Source: Pontederia crassipes (lineage: Eukaryota > Streptophyta > Magnoliopsida > Commelinales > Pontederiaceae). Taken from it: a DNA stretch of 64,000 nucleotides. Of the stretch, positions 12,586 to 25,854 are shown piece by piece. The position numbers and the translations under genes are program-made. The stretch spans positions 68,214,118 to 68,278,117 of the forward strand of contig CM060190.1 in NCBI GenBank assembly GCA_030549335.1, read 5' to 3'. How positions within the stretch are numbered: the first letter of the stretch is position 1; each line of letters begins with the position of its first letter. Under the pieces are notes generated by a model. The model searched no databases. It saw only the letters and a list, made by a program, of their open reading frames with translations, and was not told the DNA's origin.

Positions 12586-14675
12586 ATGAAGGAGATGCTT
12601 CAACAAATTCTGAAGAAGCAGGACAGCCAAGGAGAGGAGATATTGAAGATCAATTCTAGATTGGATGCCATGAATGCAAATCAGAAATTGTTGAAAAGCC
12701 AAATTGCTCAACAAGTTAGTACATCCACTAGACCTCCCTTATTCTTTCCTGGACAGACAGAGGTGAATCCAAAGGAGCAAGCAAAGACCATTCAGCTCAG
12801 AAGTGAAAAAATGGTGGAGAAACCCATGAAGAAAGTGGATGATAATCAAGCCAATTCAGACTCAAGAGTTGCTGAAAAGCCAAGTGAACAGCCAAGTGAG
12901 AAAATCAGGAATTCAGGTCCTCAAATTGAAGCAAATACAAGGATTTTTGACAAAGTACCGTTCCCTCAAAGGCTAATCAAGGCAAGACAAGACCAGCAAT
13001 ATGAAAAAATTTTGGAAATCCTGAAGAAGCTATACATAAATGTGCCTTTTGTTGAAGCCATTCAGGAGATGTCATCATATGCCAAGTTCCTAAAGGAAAT
13101 TCTAACCAAGAAGAGAAGGGTATTGGAACATGAGACTATAGCATTGACTGAAGAGGCTTATGCAATTATCCAAAATAAGTTGCCTCCTAAGCTCAAGGAT
13201 CTAGGAAGCTTCTCAATTCCATGTGAGATAAGGAATAGAAAAATTCAAACAGCCATGTGTGACTTGGGAGCTTCTGTGAGTGTCATAATCTTATCATTGT
13301 GTAGGAAACTTCAAGTTGGAGATTTGAAGCCAACAAATATGTCCCTTCAGTTGCAGACAAATCCATCAAATATCCACATGGGATTATTGAGGACATACCC
13401 CTCAAAATTGGTAAATTCTATATTCCAGTTGATTTTGTTGTATTGGATATGGATGAAGATGTGAATAACCCCATTCTCCTTGGGATGCCCTTTCTAGCCA
13501 CTGCAGGTGTTGTAATTAATGTCAAGGAAGAGAAATTAACCTTCTAAATTGGAGAGGAGAAGATTGAATTCAATTTGGTACAAGTTATCAGTATGCCAAG
13601 TTTTTTAGAGAATGACTTTGAAGATGGGCAGCTAGATCAAGTGGTGGAGCAGGTTTCACCTATAATCCCTATTGAAGATTCATTGCAAAGGTGTCTAATG
13701 TTTGACCATTTGAGAGAATTGGAAGATCCAGAGGCTATGGCATATAAATCAGTGCTGAACTCTTCAATATCAGTGGAAAATATAGGAATTCAAGGGGAGT
13801 TACAACAAGTTATCACTGCTGAAGTTCAAGGCAAATCAGCTCAAGTCAATTTCAATTTGGAACTCAAGCCTCTCCCTAGCAATCTGAAGTATGAATTCTT
13901 GGGGGAGAATTCAACTTTTCCTGTTATCATTAATACTAATTTACCCCAGGATGAGGTTGAAGAGCTGCTGAAGAGGTTGAAACTGTATAGGGAGGTGATA
14001 GGCTACTCAATTGAAGACATCAAGGGTATTAATCCCTCCAATTACATGCATAGGATCCCTATGGAGGACAGCTACAAGCCCTCCATTGAATGTCAAAGGA
14101 GACTCAACCCAATCATGAAAGAAGTGATAAAGAAAAAAGTATTGAAGTTGCTGAATGCAAGAATCATATACTCCATTTCAGATAGTGAATGGGTCAGTCC
14201 AGTGCAGGTGGTGCCAAAGAAGGGAGAAATCACAGTGGTGAAGTCAGATTCAGATGAGTTGATATCTACAAGAACCATTACAGGTTGGAGGATGTGCATT
14301 GACTTCAGGAAGTTAAACAAGGCTACAAGAAAGGACCATTTTCCATTGCCATTCATTGATCAGATGTTGGAGAGGTTGGCTAGGCATTCACATTTCTGTT
14401 ATCTTGATGGGTACTCAGGTTTCTTGCAAATTCCAATTCACTCTCAAGATCAATACAAGACTACATTCACTTGTCCATATGGGACTTTTGCCTATAGGAG
14501 AATACCCTTTGGCTTATGCAATGCTCCTGCCATCTTCCAAAGGTGTATGCTGTCTATATTTTCATACTTCATTGAAGAAATTATGGAGATCTTCATGGAT
14601 GACTTTTCAGTATATGGAGACTCATTTGATGCTTGCCTAAAAAATTTGACCAAGGTGCTACAAAGATGTAGAGAG
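12586..14675 (+). pseudogene. protease and first part of RT, element B (fossil)
   Basis: A linker containing KEQAKTIQLRSEK precedes a retropepsin-like segment, TAMCDLGASVSVI, at about 13250. The reverse transcriptase starts at about 13860, with MCIDFRKLNKATRKDHFPLP, YAYRR-type and PFGLCNAPA motifs. The RT sequence is interrupted at 14676-14680 by the target site of the solo LTR and resumes at 17683. Confidence 0.88.
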
Positions 14676-14680
14676 TCCAA

Positions 14681-17600
14681 TGATCACTTGCTGATCACTA
14701 TATCATTCTAACCCATTTCAGATGAAATTCATACATATGGAGTCCCACTTTTGCCTGTTTTTGAGCCAATTATACTTGGAATGTAAACATTGTGATAATT
14801 AGTTGATATTCCTCATTTCATACTTAATTCCATGTGCATAGAGGTTCTGAAATGCTAAAATCTATTAATATCTAAATTCTATACCAAGTTATCATTTTGA
14901 GGACAAGTTATCATTCCTAAGTGCCAAGTTATCATTATTTTGAATGAACTTATTTTCAATGGTTTTTTTGCCCTAAATCCATCATTATCATGTATAAATC
15001 ATATTTGGATAGTTACATTTCAATTTGTGCAAAGTTTTAAGTCCATTTGAATAAGTTATAATTTTTCAAGTGCCAAGTTATCGTTAAAGGGCAATTCTGT
15101 CATTTCGACATGCAAAACTATTAATTCTGCACAAGGACCTTAAGCAATCATCTTATTATTGTTCTAACTCATTGCTGGTCAAATTTCATCACATTTGGAT
15201 AATCAAAACTCAAGTTATCACAAGTTATCATTTTAAAGTCATATAAGTTATCATTTTTAGGGCACTCAAGTTATCACTCCTTAGGAATCTCATTCATATT
15301 TGATTTCTGACCTCACTCACTTGTCATTCTAATCAATTTGATGTCTGAAATGCTTTGAACCACCCATATTAGGACATTTTCCAAGATTTCCATAAAGTTA
15401 TCATTTCGGGCTCTTGAATTCATTCATATCGATATAAGTTTTCATTCTTGCACAACACATAATCCCATCTGATATTTGAACTAGTTACCAGCATTATCCT
15501 AATCCTTATTTGTCAAAATACTACTCAAGAGCTTTGATGCTTGCTGTTTGGGTTTTTGTAGTAAGAAGAAAAGGTGGCCAAAAGGTGGAAAAAGTAAGGG
15601 GGACCATCTACTTTTTCTGCACAAAGGTACCTGCCAGCAGCTGGAATTTCTGCAGGTGGACAGGTGGCTTAATCAGGAGGATTAGAACATTTAGATGCTG
15701 ATCAAATGGTGGAAATGAGTGATATAAAAGCTGGATTTTTCTGGAGGAGAAGGGGGGCTGGTCATTCAGGGGTTTGAGCAAGGGTTTTGGAGCTGGTGGC
15801 TGGAGCTATTGCTGCTGGGACCTGCGGCTGGCCGAGACATCTTCAAGAACTATGATTTGTATCTATTTCCCATTCTATTTTCTGTCAAGCTTTGTAAACA
15901 TGAGGAGCTAAACTCCATTTCTTGTAGGATAGAGTAGTAGTTTAGATTAGTTTTGGATGGATATGGACTGAGTTGTAATCCTGCACTGAAATCAATTCTG
16001 GTTTTCAGATTTCAGAACTTTTCTGCATTGATTCATGTTATCATTAGATCCATTATAAACCATGATTGAGATGTATTATTTGATCTAATCACCCTTCAGA
16101 ATGCATTAAGAGATAAAGTCAGATTTCTGGATTCCATTTAGTTGCAAATCTGATTTCTGAATTTGGTTTCCTGAAAATCTAATTTCCTGATTTTTCTGAA
16201 TTTGATTTCCTAATTTGCAGAATCTGTTTGTCACTCTCAACCTGATTAATTGAGTCATTTGAATGTTATTATTGCTCTCATCTTGTTCAGGAATGAATCA
16301 AGATGCTTGGACAATCATTTTGACTCAAATCAGATTGTTCCTTTGATTTCTGAACTAAAAGCCTGAATACTGATTTTTCTGATTTGCTGCTGGAATAGTT
16401 TTATCAATTGAATCCCCTGATTTTATTCAATCATTGAGAGATGAACCTTAGGGATCTCTTGTAGTCTAGAGATGGATCAAGAAGCAATTGATAAACCTGA
16501 TTCCATGGATTAATATTTCAGATTTCTAAATTGCAGAATACTATTTTCTGATTTCTGAACTGAAATTCTAAATGTTCTCTTTCTGATTTCTTGTTGGAAC
16601 CTGTTTTGCCAATTGAATCCCTTGAATCTAATCTATCATTGAGAGGTGAATCTTAGGGATGTCTTGCAGTCCAGAGATGGGTCAAGAATCAGTTGGCAAA
16701 CCAGAATTCCATTGGTTTATGATTCTGATTTTCTGAATTTGCAGAATTCCATTTGCTGATTTCTTTTTCTGATTTTCATTTGAATTCTGATTTCCATTGT
16801 CAACCCTCATTTTAATCCACTACTGAGAGGTAGTCTTAAGGGCTTCCTTGAGATCCAGAGATGGGCCAAGGAGCAATGGGAATTGTGAATTCCTGTGGTC
16901 ATATGTTTTGCATTTCCAATTGAGTTGTGTTTGTGTGGATTTCAATATTACTTTGCAACCGAGAGGTTGATTTTAAACCCTCTTGGAATTCAGAGATGAA
17001 TCAAGGATCACAAGCACCATTATTGAGTAGATTTCATCCTGATTTGGTTGATTAGAGTGATTCCATGTTTTTATGATTGCAATTACAAGTTATCATTCCA
17101 AAACTTTCTTGAATTGTAAAAATCAGCAATGAACTTTCAATTGAGCTGAATGATAACTTGATTTTCAGTGAGGACCCTCTATTAATTTAATCTAGCTAAC
17201 AACTATATGAGAATATGTTGCTTTAGTTAGAGGCCAATTGAGTTGTGGGAGCAGCCATTTTCAGATTGAATCAAAAGTTAGACATTTTATGATAACTTGA
17301 TCCATTCCATCTTTAACTAATTTAGATGAACCCCAAATCCTAGAAGAACCTTCCTCATTAATAGTTGAACATTTATAGACTTCATTCTAGCATTTATAAT
17401 TCAGTTTTGATAAATTTTCAAAACCCAAAAATCTGTTATCATTTCACTTTCCATTAAAAATCTATTTTCACTTCCCTTTGAAAATCTATTTTTAGCCATT
17501 AAACTAGAACTAATTTAGATTGTTTTAGGGTGCCTTAGACTTCAAATTCTTATAGATACGACAACTACTACAACTTACCTGTGCACTTGCAGCTAGTGAG

Positions 17601-17682
17601 TTGAGAGACCAAAAATTTAAAAATGGACTCTTTTACTTAATTTCAGCAAGTTATCACTACTCAATCCCAAATATCACTATTA
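14681..17682 (+). mobile_element. Solo LTR of the element B family, inside B's RT
   Basis: A 3,002 bp LTR flanked by the perfect TSD TCCAA (14676-14680 and 17683-17687). It starts TGATCACTTGCTGATCAC and ends AATATCACTATTA. It aligns end to end, by eye, with the 3.0 kb LTR at 31642. There is no internal region, as expected after recombination between the two LTRs of a full insertion. It carries the AAGTTATCA words and the interior array of about 140-200 bp units. A 63-codon frame inside it is also found in the sister LTR and is not taken as a gene. Confidence 0.92.
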
Positions 17683-17687
17683 TCCAA

Positions 17688-19773
17688 CTTGATTCTAAAT
17701 TGGGAGAAGTGCCATTTTATGATCCAAAAAGGTGTTATCTTAGGACATGTGGTCTCAAACAAAGGCATTGAAGTGGATAAGGCAAAAATTGAGGTGATTG
17801 AAAGGCTACCACCACCCACAAATGTCAAGGCAATTAGGAGCTTTTTGGGGCATGCAGGCTTCTACAGAAGGTTTATTAAAGATTTCTCCATGATAACTAG
17901 GCCCCTCACCAAGTTGCTGGCCAAGGATGTTGAGTTTCATTTTGATGAAGAGTGTATGAAAGCATTCAAGAAGTTGAAGGAAGCCCTCATCTCAGCCCCT
18001 ATAGTGCAGCCACCTGATTGGACCCTTCCTTTTGAAATCATGTGTGATGCTTCAGACCAGACTGTAGGGGCAGTCTTGGGATAGACCAAGGACAGAAGGC
18101 ACCATGTCATATGCTATGCAAGCAAGACTCTAGATGAAGTCCAAATCAATTATGCAACTACTGAGAAAGAACTTCTTGCTGTGGTGTATGCATTTGACAA
18201 ATTCAGGCCCTACTTGGTGGAATCCAAAGTCATTGTATTCACAGACCACCAAGCTGTGAGGCACTTGATCAACAAGAAGGAATCTAAGACAAGGCTAATC
18301 AGGTGGATCTTATTGCTTCAAGAATTTGATATTGAAATCAAAGATAAAAGGGGTAGTGAAAATCTTGTAGCTGACCACCTATCAAGAATGGAAGGAGTAC
18401 ATGAATCATCTACACTTCCTATCAATGATGCATTTCCTGATGATAGTTTGATGGTTGTGGCAATTAATTAAGTTCCCTGGTATGCTGACTTGGTCAATTA
18501 CCTTGCACGTGGAATTATCCCTCCTGACTACACATATCAGCAAAGAAAGAAATTCTTTCATGACTTGAAAGATTATTATTGGGATGACCCATTTCTATTC
18601 AGAAAATCTCCTGATGGCATATATAGAAGATGTGTACCACAATCTGAATTTCAGGAAATCTTGGAGGCATGGCATTCATCCCCTTATGGAGGCCATGGAG
18701 CCACACACAAGACTGCTGCCAAAGTCCTCCAATCTGAATTTTATTGGCCAAGTTTATTCAAGGATGCACATATCTTTGTGAAGGGCTGTGATCAATGCCA
18801 AAGAGCTGGTTCCATCTCAAGAAGGAATGAAATGCCACAACAGGGAATTTTAGAAGTGGAAATATTTGATGTATGGGGCATTGACTACATGGGGCCTTTT
18901 CCTAATTCATGTGGTTACAAGTTTATTCTTCTAGCTGTGCACTATGTGTCCAAATGGATTGAGGCAATTCCCACCATTGCAACTGATTCCAGGGCAGTAA
19001 TCTAGTTGTTCAAGGAAGTTATCTTTCCAATGTTTGGAATTCCTAGAGTGGTCATAAGTGATGGGGGTAGCCACTTTATTGAAAGGTGTTTTGAGAACCT
19101 CCTAATTAACTATGGAGTGAGGCACAAAGTTTCCACTTCATATCACCCTCAAACAAATGGCCAAGCAGGAGTATCAAATAGGGAGGTAAAGGCCATATTG
19201 GAGAAAACAGTTTCATTGACAAGAAAAGATTGGAGTTTGAAGTTGAATGAAGCTCTTTGGGCATATAGGACAGCATACAAGACTCCAATTGGTACTTCTC
19301 CCTACAAGCTTGTTTATGGAAAAACTTGCCATTTGCCAATTGAGTTGAAGCATAAGGCATATTGGGCAGTCAAGGCACTCAATTATGATATTCATGCATG
19401 TGGGCAAAAGAGGCTCTTGCAAATTGATGAACTTGATGAAATTAGGCTAAATGTCTACCACAATTCAGAATTCTACAAGGAAATGACTAAAAGATGGCAT
19501 GATGGAAGGATTCTAAAAAGGAATTTCAAGGTTGGAGACCTCGTATTACTCTTCAACTCAAGATTAAAGATTTTTCCAAGAAAGTTGAAGTCAAGGTGGA
19601 GTGAACCATTCAAAATTCACAAAGTATATTCATTTGGTGATGTGGACCTTCTGAATGATAAGGATGATGTATTTAAGGTGAATGAGCAGAGGTTGAAACT
19701 TTACAATCCCACAGCTAAGGATTCTGCAAAGGAGGAGTTGATTCTAGCTGATTTGCCACTATCACCTAGTTAA
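17688..19773 (+). pseudogene. end of RT, RNase H and integrase, element B (fossil)
   Basis: Continues directly after the solo LTR with the RT end, NWEKCHFMIQKGVILGHVV. RNase H follows, with IMCDASDQTVGAVLG and [18 protein letters not shown]. The integrase has an HHCC zinc region ending [19 protein letters not shown], then a core with [23 protein letters not shown] and STSYHPQTNGQAGVSNREVK, and a C-terminal basic tail ending near 19773. Except for few breaks it is one of the better kept coding stretches in the stack. Confidence 0.9.
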
Positions 19774-20034
19774 TTTCTCATTGTAACAATGTCTAGCCAA
19801 AGACATTAAAAAAAACACTTCTTGGGAGGTAACCAAAGCCATTATCAACATAATCTTTCTGTTTCTGCAGGAATAAGTGGTAAGGAACATGTTCAATTCA
19901 CAAGTCTCAAATTCAGGGAGTACCCATACCCCCTTATTTTTTATTTTTTCCACTGAAAATTTAATGATAACTGATAATATCTTTCTCATTATGCTACATT
20001 GATCATATTATCATCTGAATTAACATTCATTTCA
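19774..20034 (+). other. Element B 3' non-coding region, first part
   Basis: No coding sequence is seen. It is split from its continuation (30408) by element C. Confidence 0.7.
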
Positions 20035-20039
20035 GTTAT

Positions 20040-21752
20040 TGATGCGTTAAATTTGTAACAATAAAATTTGCTAGCAAGTGCACTAGTCGCTCAAGTAATA
20101 TAGTAATAGGAGTAAGAGTGTCGAACCCACGAGGAATATTATTAATTCAATATCTGGATTTATAAATTAATAAGAGAGGAAAAACATGAATTTTTGGAAA
20201 GAGGTTTTATGAAATAAAATAAGGAAAATAAGATAAAGATAAGATAATGGTGTTGAAGTTAGGCCTTAGGATGAAAATAGATCATGATAAATATTTGAAC
20301 CATAAAAGATAAATTTAATCTTTAAAGATGGATTAGAAATTTTCTCAAGTTATTAATTTACAAGATTAACATCACAGAGTCCACAAACTGGTAATTCTGC
20401 TATTTAATCCGGTAAATCAAACTATCTTAAATTTAATCAAACCTAAAGTCCCACAAACTGGTATTCGTCAGATAAGATTGAAATTAAGATGCATTAATAT
20501 GAAAATCATAGACTATTAATCACTCTACAAACTGGTTAGATTAACAGACCACATAAACTTGATTCTCCACACACTAGTTATCAAATTTATGTCAATTATT
20601 AATTTCACATAAAATCAATTAATTTAATTAATGAATTCTGAAATTAAATAATCCACAAACTGGTAAGTACTCAATTCAGAAATCTAAGTAATTAAATTAA
20701 AAGCATTAAGCACAATTAACTAACTGATCAGAAAAGATTAAAACAAATAATATAGGGTCCAAATAGTTTCCCTTCAATAATAATCTCCTAACATGAAATA
20801 AATAAAAATATGGAGTTCATCCTAAAAATTCTGGAGAGATAATAACAAAATAATAATAATTGGAAGAATTACACCCAAATAGATAAAAGTCGAAGCTTCG
20901 GATCACGGGCAGACAGTCGGGCAACCTCTCGGACTTGATCAGGATCGCGATCAACTTTCAGCCGTCGCACTCTCTCCTCTTGGTCGTAGCCTGCAGAGCT
21001 CACGACTCGCCGTGGAAGAAAACCTGAACTTCAAAGCACACATTGAAACGACGGATTCTTCACGTATTTATAGGGTGCGGATGGTCTTCAATTTGATCTC
21101 GGCCATAACATCGTACGGTTGACTTTAAAATTATAAGATAAACTCGGCCAAAGATAAATCCTTTTATCATTACGCCCAAAGATAAATCTTTCTTATCTTT
21201 ACTCCCTTTGAATCTCGGCCGTAAGAAAAGAACTAAATCTTTACTCCCAAAGAGATAAAATTCCTTTTACTCCCTCCAAATCTCGGCCGTAAGGAAGGAA
21301 TTTAATCTTGTTACGCCCAAAAGATAAAATCATTTAATTGTTACTCCTTTTGAATCTCGGCCAAATTCATCTTCATGCCATTACGCCCAAAAGATAAAAT
21401 TCTTTTATCTTTACCCCTTCAAATTTTAGCCGTAACAACGAAGATTCCATATCATTACCCCCAAGAAATCTTGCCCAAAACGACTTGGGTGTAAAGCCAA
21501 ATATCGGCCAAAATGACTTGGAGGTAAAGCCAAATCTCGGCCGTAAGGAATAATTTCTTTGAATTTCGGCCGTGTTTTGAATTTTCTTGCAAAATAATTA
21601 TTCAAATTTAATTAATCCATCCACAATCAGAGAATTAATAATAAATCCGGAATTACGATTAAAAATGACTAAAAATGATGCATGCCATGAACAAATTACA
21701 GAAAAATTAACTAAAATAATAATCTAAAATATGTTATATTTTGCATGCATCA
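20040..21752 (-). repeat. 3' LTR of element C
   Basis: On the plus strand it starts TGATGCGTTAAATTTG and ends TTGCATGCATCA (1,713 bp). It contains a dozen or so copies of the word CTCGGCCGTAA and its variants (about 20900-21570). Next to it, at 21753-21765, lies the complement of the polypurine tract. Confidence 0.93.
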
Positions 21753-21791
21753 ATCTCCCCCAAGCTTAAAGTCTTGCTTGTCCTCAAGCAA
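21753..21791 (-). promoter_or_regulatory. Terminal hairpin + polypurine tract, element C
   Basis: In element orientation, the perfect stem TTGCTTG-AGGA-CAAGCAA is followed by AAGCTTGGGGGAGAT, which abuts the 3' LTR. The same design is seen at the ends of elements A and B. Confidence 0.85.
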
Positions 21792-22099
21792 AAATTCAAA
21801 GCAAGGCTCAAGAAAGTTCCATCATAGCCGCCACATTGTCAACTGACTAATTTTCTCACAAAATTCTTCTGCACACCTACTACTCAGCATCTTATCATTT
21901 TCCATGCACTTAGCTTCATAGAGGTTCTGAATGCTACACAAATTTAAACAATCTCAAATTCAGCCTTGTGAAAAAATAAATTGTCTATCAAATAATAGCA
22001 TTAATATTGAACACATAAGTACTAATTGAGCTTAAAACTTTTTCTTTTTCTTTTCATTTTTCAACTTTATTTTCAATCATTTAAAAGTTATAATCTTCA

Positions 22100-22390
22100 A
22101 ACAGGATTGCACAAGGAAGTCCATGTAGCGGGCTTTAGACTGATGACTCCCAGACCAGATGGTCTTAGGGCAACAGGTGATAAGGCACCCCTCGAGTTTA
22201 CTTGCTCGAACAACCAAGGTTCTGAATGAAGAGTTCGAACTTAGCCATGGTTCAGTACTCCTGTGCTTCTCCATATTCCACAAGATGGTCCATGTAGTAG
22301 GTTTTCGATCGACGGATCCCAGAGCAGTTGCCCTTAGGTCGCCAGGCATGAACCCCTACGGATCTAATTACCCGAACACACCTTGGTTCC
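22100..22390 (-). repeat. Conserved block, two tandem versions, shared with element A
   Basis: Two diverged copies of a roughly 100-130 bp sequence are marked by GTCCATGTAG..GGGTTT, GATCCCAGA and CTTAGGGCAAC. A copy in the opposite strand sense, hence the same element-relative orientation, is at 38380-38490 in element A. No protein reading frame is shared, so it is probably a non-coding element. Confidence 0.7.
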
Positions 22391-22428
22391 GGATAACACT
22401 TTTGTATCTACACATAACTTTATTCAAA

Positions 22429-22465
<37 letters not shown>

Positions 22466-22887
22466 TTGTTGGGGTTTAACTAACTCTTCTTTTTTATAAG
22501 CTCAAAAAGTACTTGATATGGTCAATAAGAAGGCTATTACTATCAAGACTTAAAAGAAATAAAAAGGCATGAATATGATTTTATTGTCTAGTCATTCATA
22601 ATTCTACTTAACATAGGCACATAGTCCATAAGTTTGATACTAAAATAGCAAGTGATAAGAAAGAAAAGCATTCAAATTTCATCAATTAACAATATGTCTT
22701 TGAACTTCTACTAAAAGATAATTAAAACAGTAAGACAAGAGTTTGTAAGATGGTAGCAAAAATAAATGCATGCAATGGTATTTTTTAGAAAATTTTCAAA
22801 ATTTTCAATTTTTTTGGATTTTTTTTACAACTAGATGCAAACATAAGCAAATAAAAAGAAAGAAACATGCAATGCATGAAATGCAAA

Positions 22888-22923
22888 CTCCCCCAAGCTT
22901 GAACTAGACACTGTCCTCAGTGT
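22888..22923 (-). promoter_or_regulatory. Upstream hairpin + PPT-like module, element C
   Basis: In element orientation, the perfect stem ACACTG-AGGA-CAGTGT is followed by AAGCTTGGGGGAG. It lies just after the env-position ORF region, about 1.1 kb before the real polypurine tract. Confidence 0.8.
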
Positions 22924-23299
22924 TAAGCCAGCAAGGGAAAGTGATACATACTCAATAAAAAGGAAAATTAAAGAAAAGAAAATAAAGAAAAGGGAAAAGA
23001 CACAACCGGATTTACTGTCTGCGGAGTGGCGATGGTGGATGGTAGCCGAGATTTCCTTGGCGCATATGATACTCATGGATGCGTCTCGTCATGCGCGCAT
23101 GTTGATTCTGAAGGGATTCGAAGCGACCCTGACGATCATCCATATTTCTAAAATCGGCTCGAATGTTGGTCAACTATTGTGCTTGTCGAAGTTGCTCTTC
23201 CTGAATAGCGTGCAACTGCCCTGACTGACGAAGTTGTTCTTCTTGAAAAGTGTGAAACTCCCCTGCTTGACGAAGTTGTTCATCATACATTGATTCCCA

Positions 23300-25371
23300 T
23301 AAGTTTTGCATGGAAGCATAGTCAGGCTGAGGTGGTGGAGGTGGATAGTAAGTATGCTCTAGGGCTGAAGTAAAAGTGGGCTCCAGTGCTATATACGATT
23401 CTGCACCGGTTCTTGTAAAGGGGCAGATACTTCCATCGAATCGCGTTCCTCATAAGGAGTAGAAGGTATGAACGAGGAATCAGAAGAGCTCTCTTGTGCT
23501 GGAGATGGAATCGAAGAAGGCACTGGCATATAAGGTGAATGGACGGATGTGGCATATTGGGAAGCTGCCGGAGATGCAGCCTGGAATCATTGTGGCTGTT
23601 GAAGGTAGGGTTGGGCTGCCGCATAATCAGTAGAATCAAACCAGGAGAAATGTTCATCCTGGTGTAGCTGTCCGACAGAGGTAGATGGTCCTGCAGGTGG
23701 GATTACTGGAGCTATGACCTGCTTAAAAAGGAGTCAATTATTTGGATTAATCGGCGTGAAAGCATCTCGATCTGAGTAGGGCACCTCCTGATGGTGGCCT
23801 TTAAAAATAAAAACTTTGATCCCTGAGTTGTTGGTCTTCACGAGACCCATAGCTTGAATGGTCCTACGAGTGAGATGAGTGTTTCCTGGCACAGCTTCGA
23901 GATCATCCAAGTCAAGTTGTAGGTGCTGAGCGATAGGTGTGAGAAGGGCACCCATATTAATGCTACCGCCACGATGAGTAGTGCGGCGCTAGAATCGACG
24001 AATGAGGAAGGCGCCCACATTAACGGGAGTTCTATGAAGCATGCTGTGGATGAGATATAACTCTCCCTCTGAGACGACACCATCATTATCACTGCGCCCA
24101 CTTATGGTGTTGCTTAGCATGCAATGGACGTAGCGCAGAACATGATTTTGAATTGAGCTATCTTTAGCGGTGTTCCAAACCAATCGATCTTCTTCTGTTA
24201 TCTGTTTCTAAAAAGTTTCAGCATCAAAGTCAGCAGGTACAGAAAGAGATCCATGGTTGGAAAATCCATAGATATTATTAATCTCTCCTAGAGTGAGAGT
24301 AAATGGCCGCCCATAAAGTTGGAATGAAATGCGGGGCTGATCATAGTTCCTGCCATCTAAATTAAAAACTTCCAGGGATGAGAGAAATTCCATAATCAGT
24401 ACTTCATAAGTTGGCCACCAAGAATGCACAAAGTCAGATAGTCCAATTTGAGAAAATAATAGATGAATATCTGCAAGTAAATTATACTCCCTCAGCAATT
24501 CAGTATCTGAAAATCTGGTGGCATGAATTCGAATCTCACACATCCGTTCATATCGAGCTTGATACTCTGGCTTAGTCCAATAATAATCTCCGGGGTAGGA
24601 GATTAATTGTGAGGGCTGTGGGGCCGGCTGAGCATTCGGATGTCGTCGTTCATGACGTCCCCTCCATATATTAGCAAATCGCCTCATTTTTATCTGGAAA
24701 AAATCAACAAAGAAAAGGTGTTGGCTCGGTGGAAGCTCGGCCGTAAGGTAGAGAGGATGAGGAACCTCGGCCGAGGTGATGATCTTGTAGATTTTGGCCG
24801 TAAGGAATGGCGGTGTGGCGCTGACTTTTCGGCCGTAAGGAGTTAGCTCCGGTGAAAACTCGGCCGTAATAAGTGTCGGCCGTAAAGAGGAAAGTCGATG
24901 AGGAATCTCGGCTGGAGTCAATGATTGAGTAGATTGTGCCCGTAAGGTGACGACCGTGGTGATGGCAGCTGACGTCTCGGCCGCAAGGAGATAAACTCGG
25001 CGCGCGGTGGCTCGACCGTAACGCACCCGGGGCGTAATGGGTCGTCTCCGGTCCGCGTTGTGGAAGACCGGCCGTAAGGATCAGGCGCGGTGCTTTTGGG
25101 CGTAAGGATCGGCCTAATGGTGTGAGACTTCGGCCGTAGAGGCTTGGCCGTAATGCACAGAGGGCGGCGCGCGGTGTTGAGGCTCCGGAACTTCGGCCGT
25201 AATGCACAGTAGGGTTGGAACTTCGGCCATAAGAGATAGATGAAAGGGAGAGGCGGTGATTGATCTGCATAACACGAGAAGGGGTAAGTATTTTATAGAT
25301 GAATTTATGGGGGTAATACCTGTTCCGACAGCGCGCAGTGAAGGGTCAAATCCGGTCGTAAAAACATGCAT
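23300..25371 (-). pseudogene. Env-position (Athila extra-ORF-like) region, element C (fossil)
   Basis: Minus-strand coding region downstream of gag. The recognisable part (about 24700 to 24208) reads RFANIWRGRHERRHPNAQP, then GDYYWTKPEYQARYERM and HSWWPTYEVLIMEFLSSLEV, and ends LGEINNIYGF. Further on it has LLTPIAQHLQLDLDDLE. Both segments match, by eye, the ORF of element A at 36626 (YWFTYERLTFEFLSSF; GGLITPIAQHFHIDLEQ). The type resembles the putative plant transposon / Athila ORF families found between pol and the 3' LTR. Its biochemical role is unknown to me. Its upstream part is full of CGGCCGTAA words that read as YGRSS-like peptides. Not intact. Confidence 0.7.
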
Positions 25372-25854
25372 TTTTTTTCTTTCGATTGGACTTGTGCATG
25401 CAGATGTGCTGTCGTGTCATTCTCGTCCGTGCATAACACCTCGACCGTAAAAAGACATCTGGCGTGATCCTCGGCCGTAACGATGTGGCGTCTTGTCATG
25501 TTTGTTGGAATCTTTACGGCGTGGTCATCGAGGTGATTCTCGGCCGTAACGAGGAACATGGCGTAATCTTGTCATTTCGCCTTGTGTTTCCCATGCATGG
25601 TGCATTCCTCGGTCGACGTATGATTATCCGAATTCCGCTCGGTGTACAGAAAGAAATATCGATTAGATGACTCGATATAAAATAAAAATAAAATGCCTAA
25701 TTAAAATTAAAAATAAAACTATCACCGAAACTAAGATATTAATTAACAACTAATTAGACTAATCTAAAAATAAAAATAAATAAATAAAATAAAATAAAAA
25801 GGATAGAAATAGTTCTGATTTATAGTCGTCAACTTGACTTAATTCTGATGAAAA
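25372..25854 (-). other. Spacer of element C where pol would be expected
   Basis: About 480 bp between gag and the env-position region. It contains more CGGCCGTAA words and an A-rich tract. No RT, RNase H or integrase motif is readable on either strand. Confidence 0.65.

Larger units (their letters stand above)
21753..23300 (-). other. 3' non-coding region of element C
   Basis: About 1.5 kb without a convincing gene. It holds the terminal hairpin-PPT module (21753-21791), two tandem versions of a block shared with element A (about 22100-22240 and 22284-22390), a (TTA)n run (about 22432-22465) and the upstream hairpin-PPT module (22888-22923). Confidence 0.75.

Noticed and set aside
15510-15701. 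63-codon frame (MSKYYSRALMLAVWV) in the solo LTR, with a similar frame at 32452
   Set aside because: Shared because the two LTRs are sisters. The frames diverge after about 30 codons and have no domain.
22159-22479. 106-codon plus-strand frame ending in a poly-Tyr run
   Set aside because: It crosses the conserved non-coding block and a (TTA)n microsatellite antisense to element C. No homologous frame exists in element A's block.
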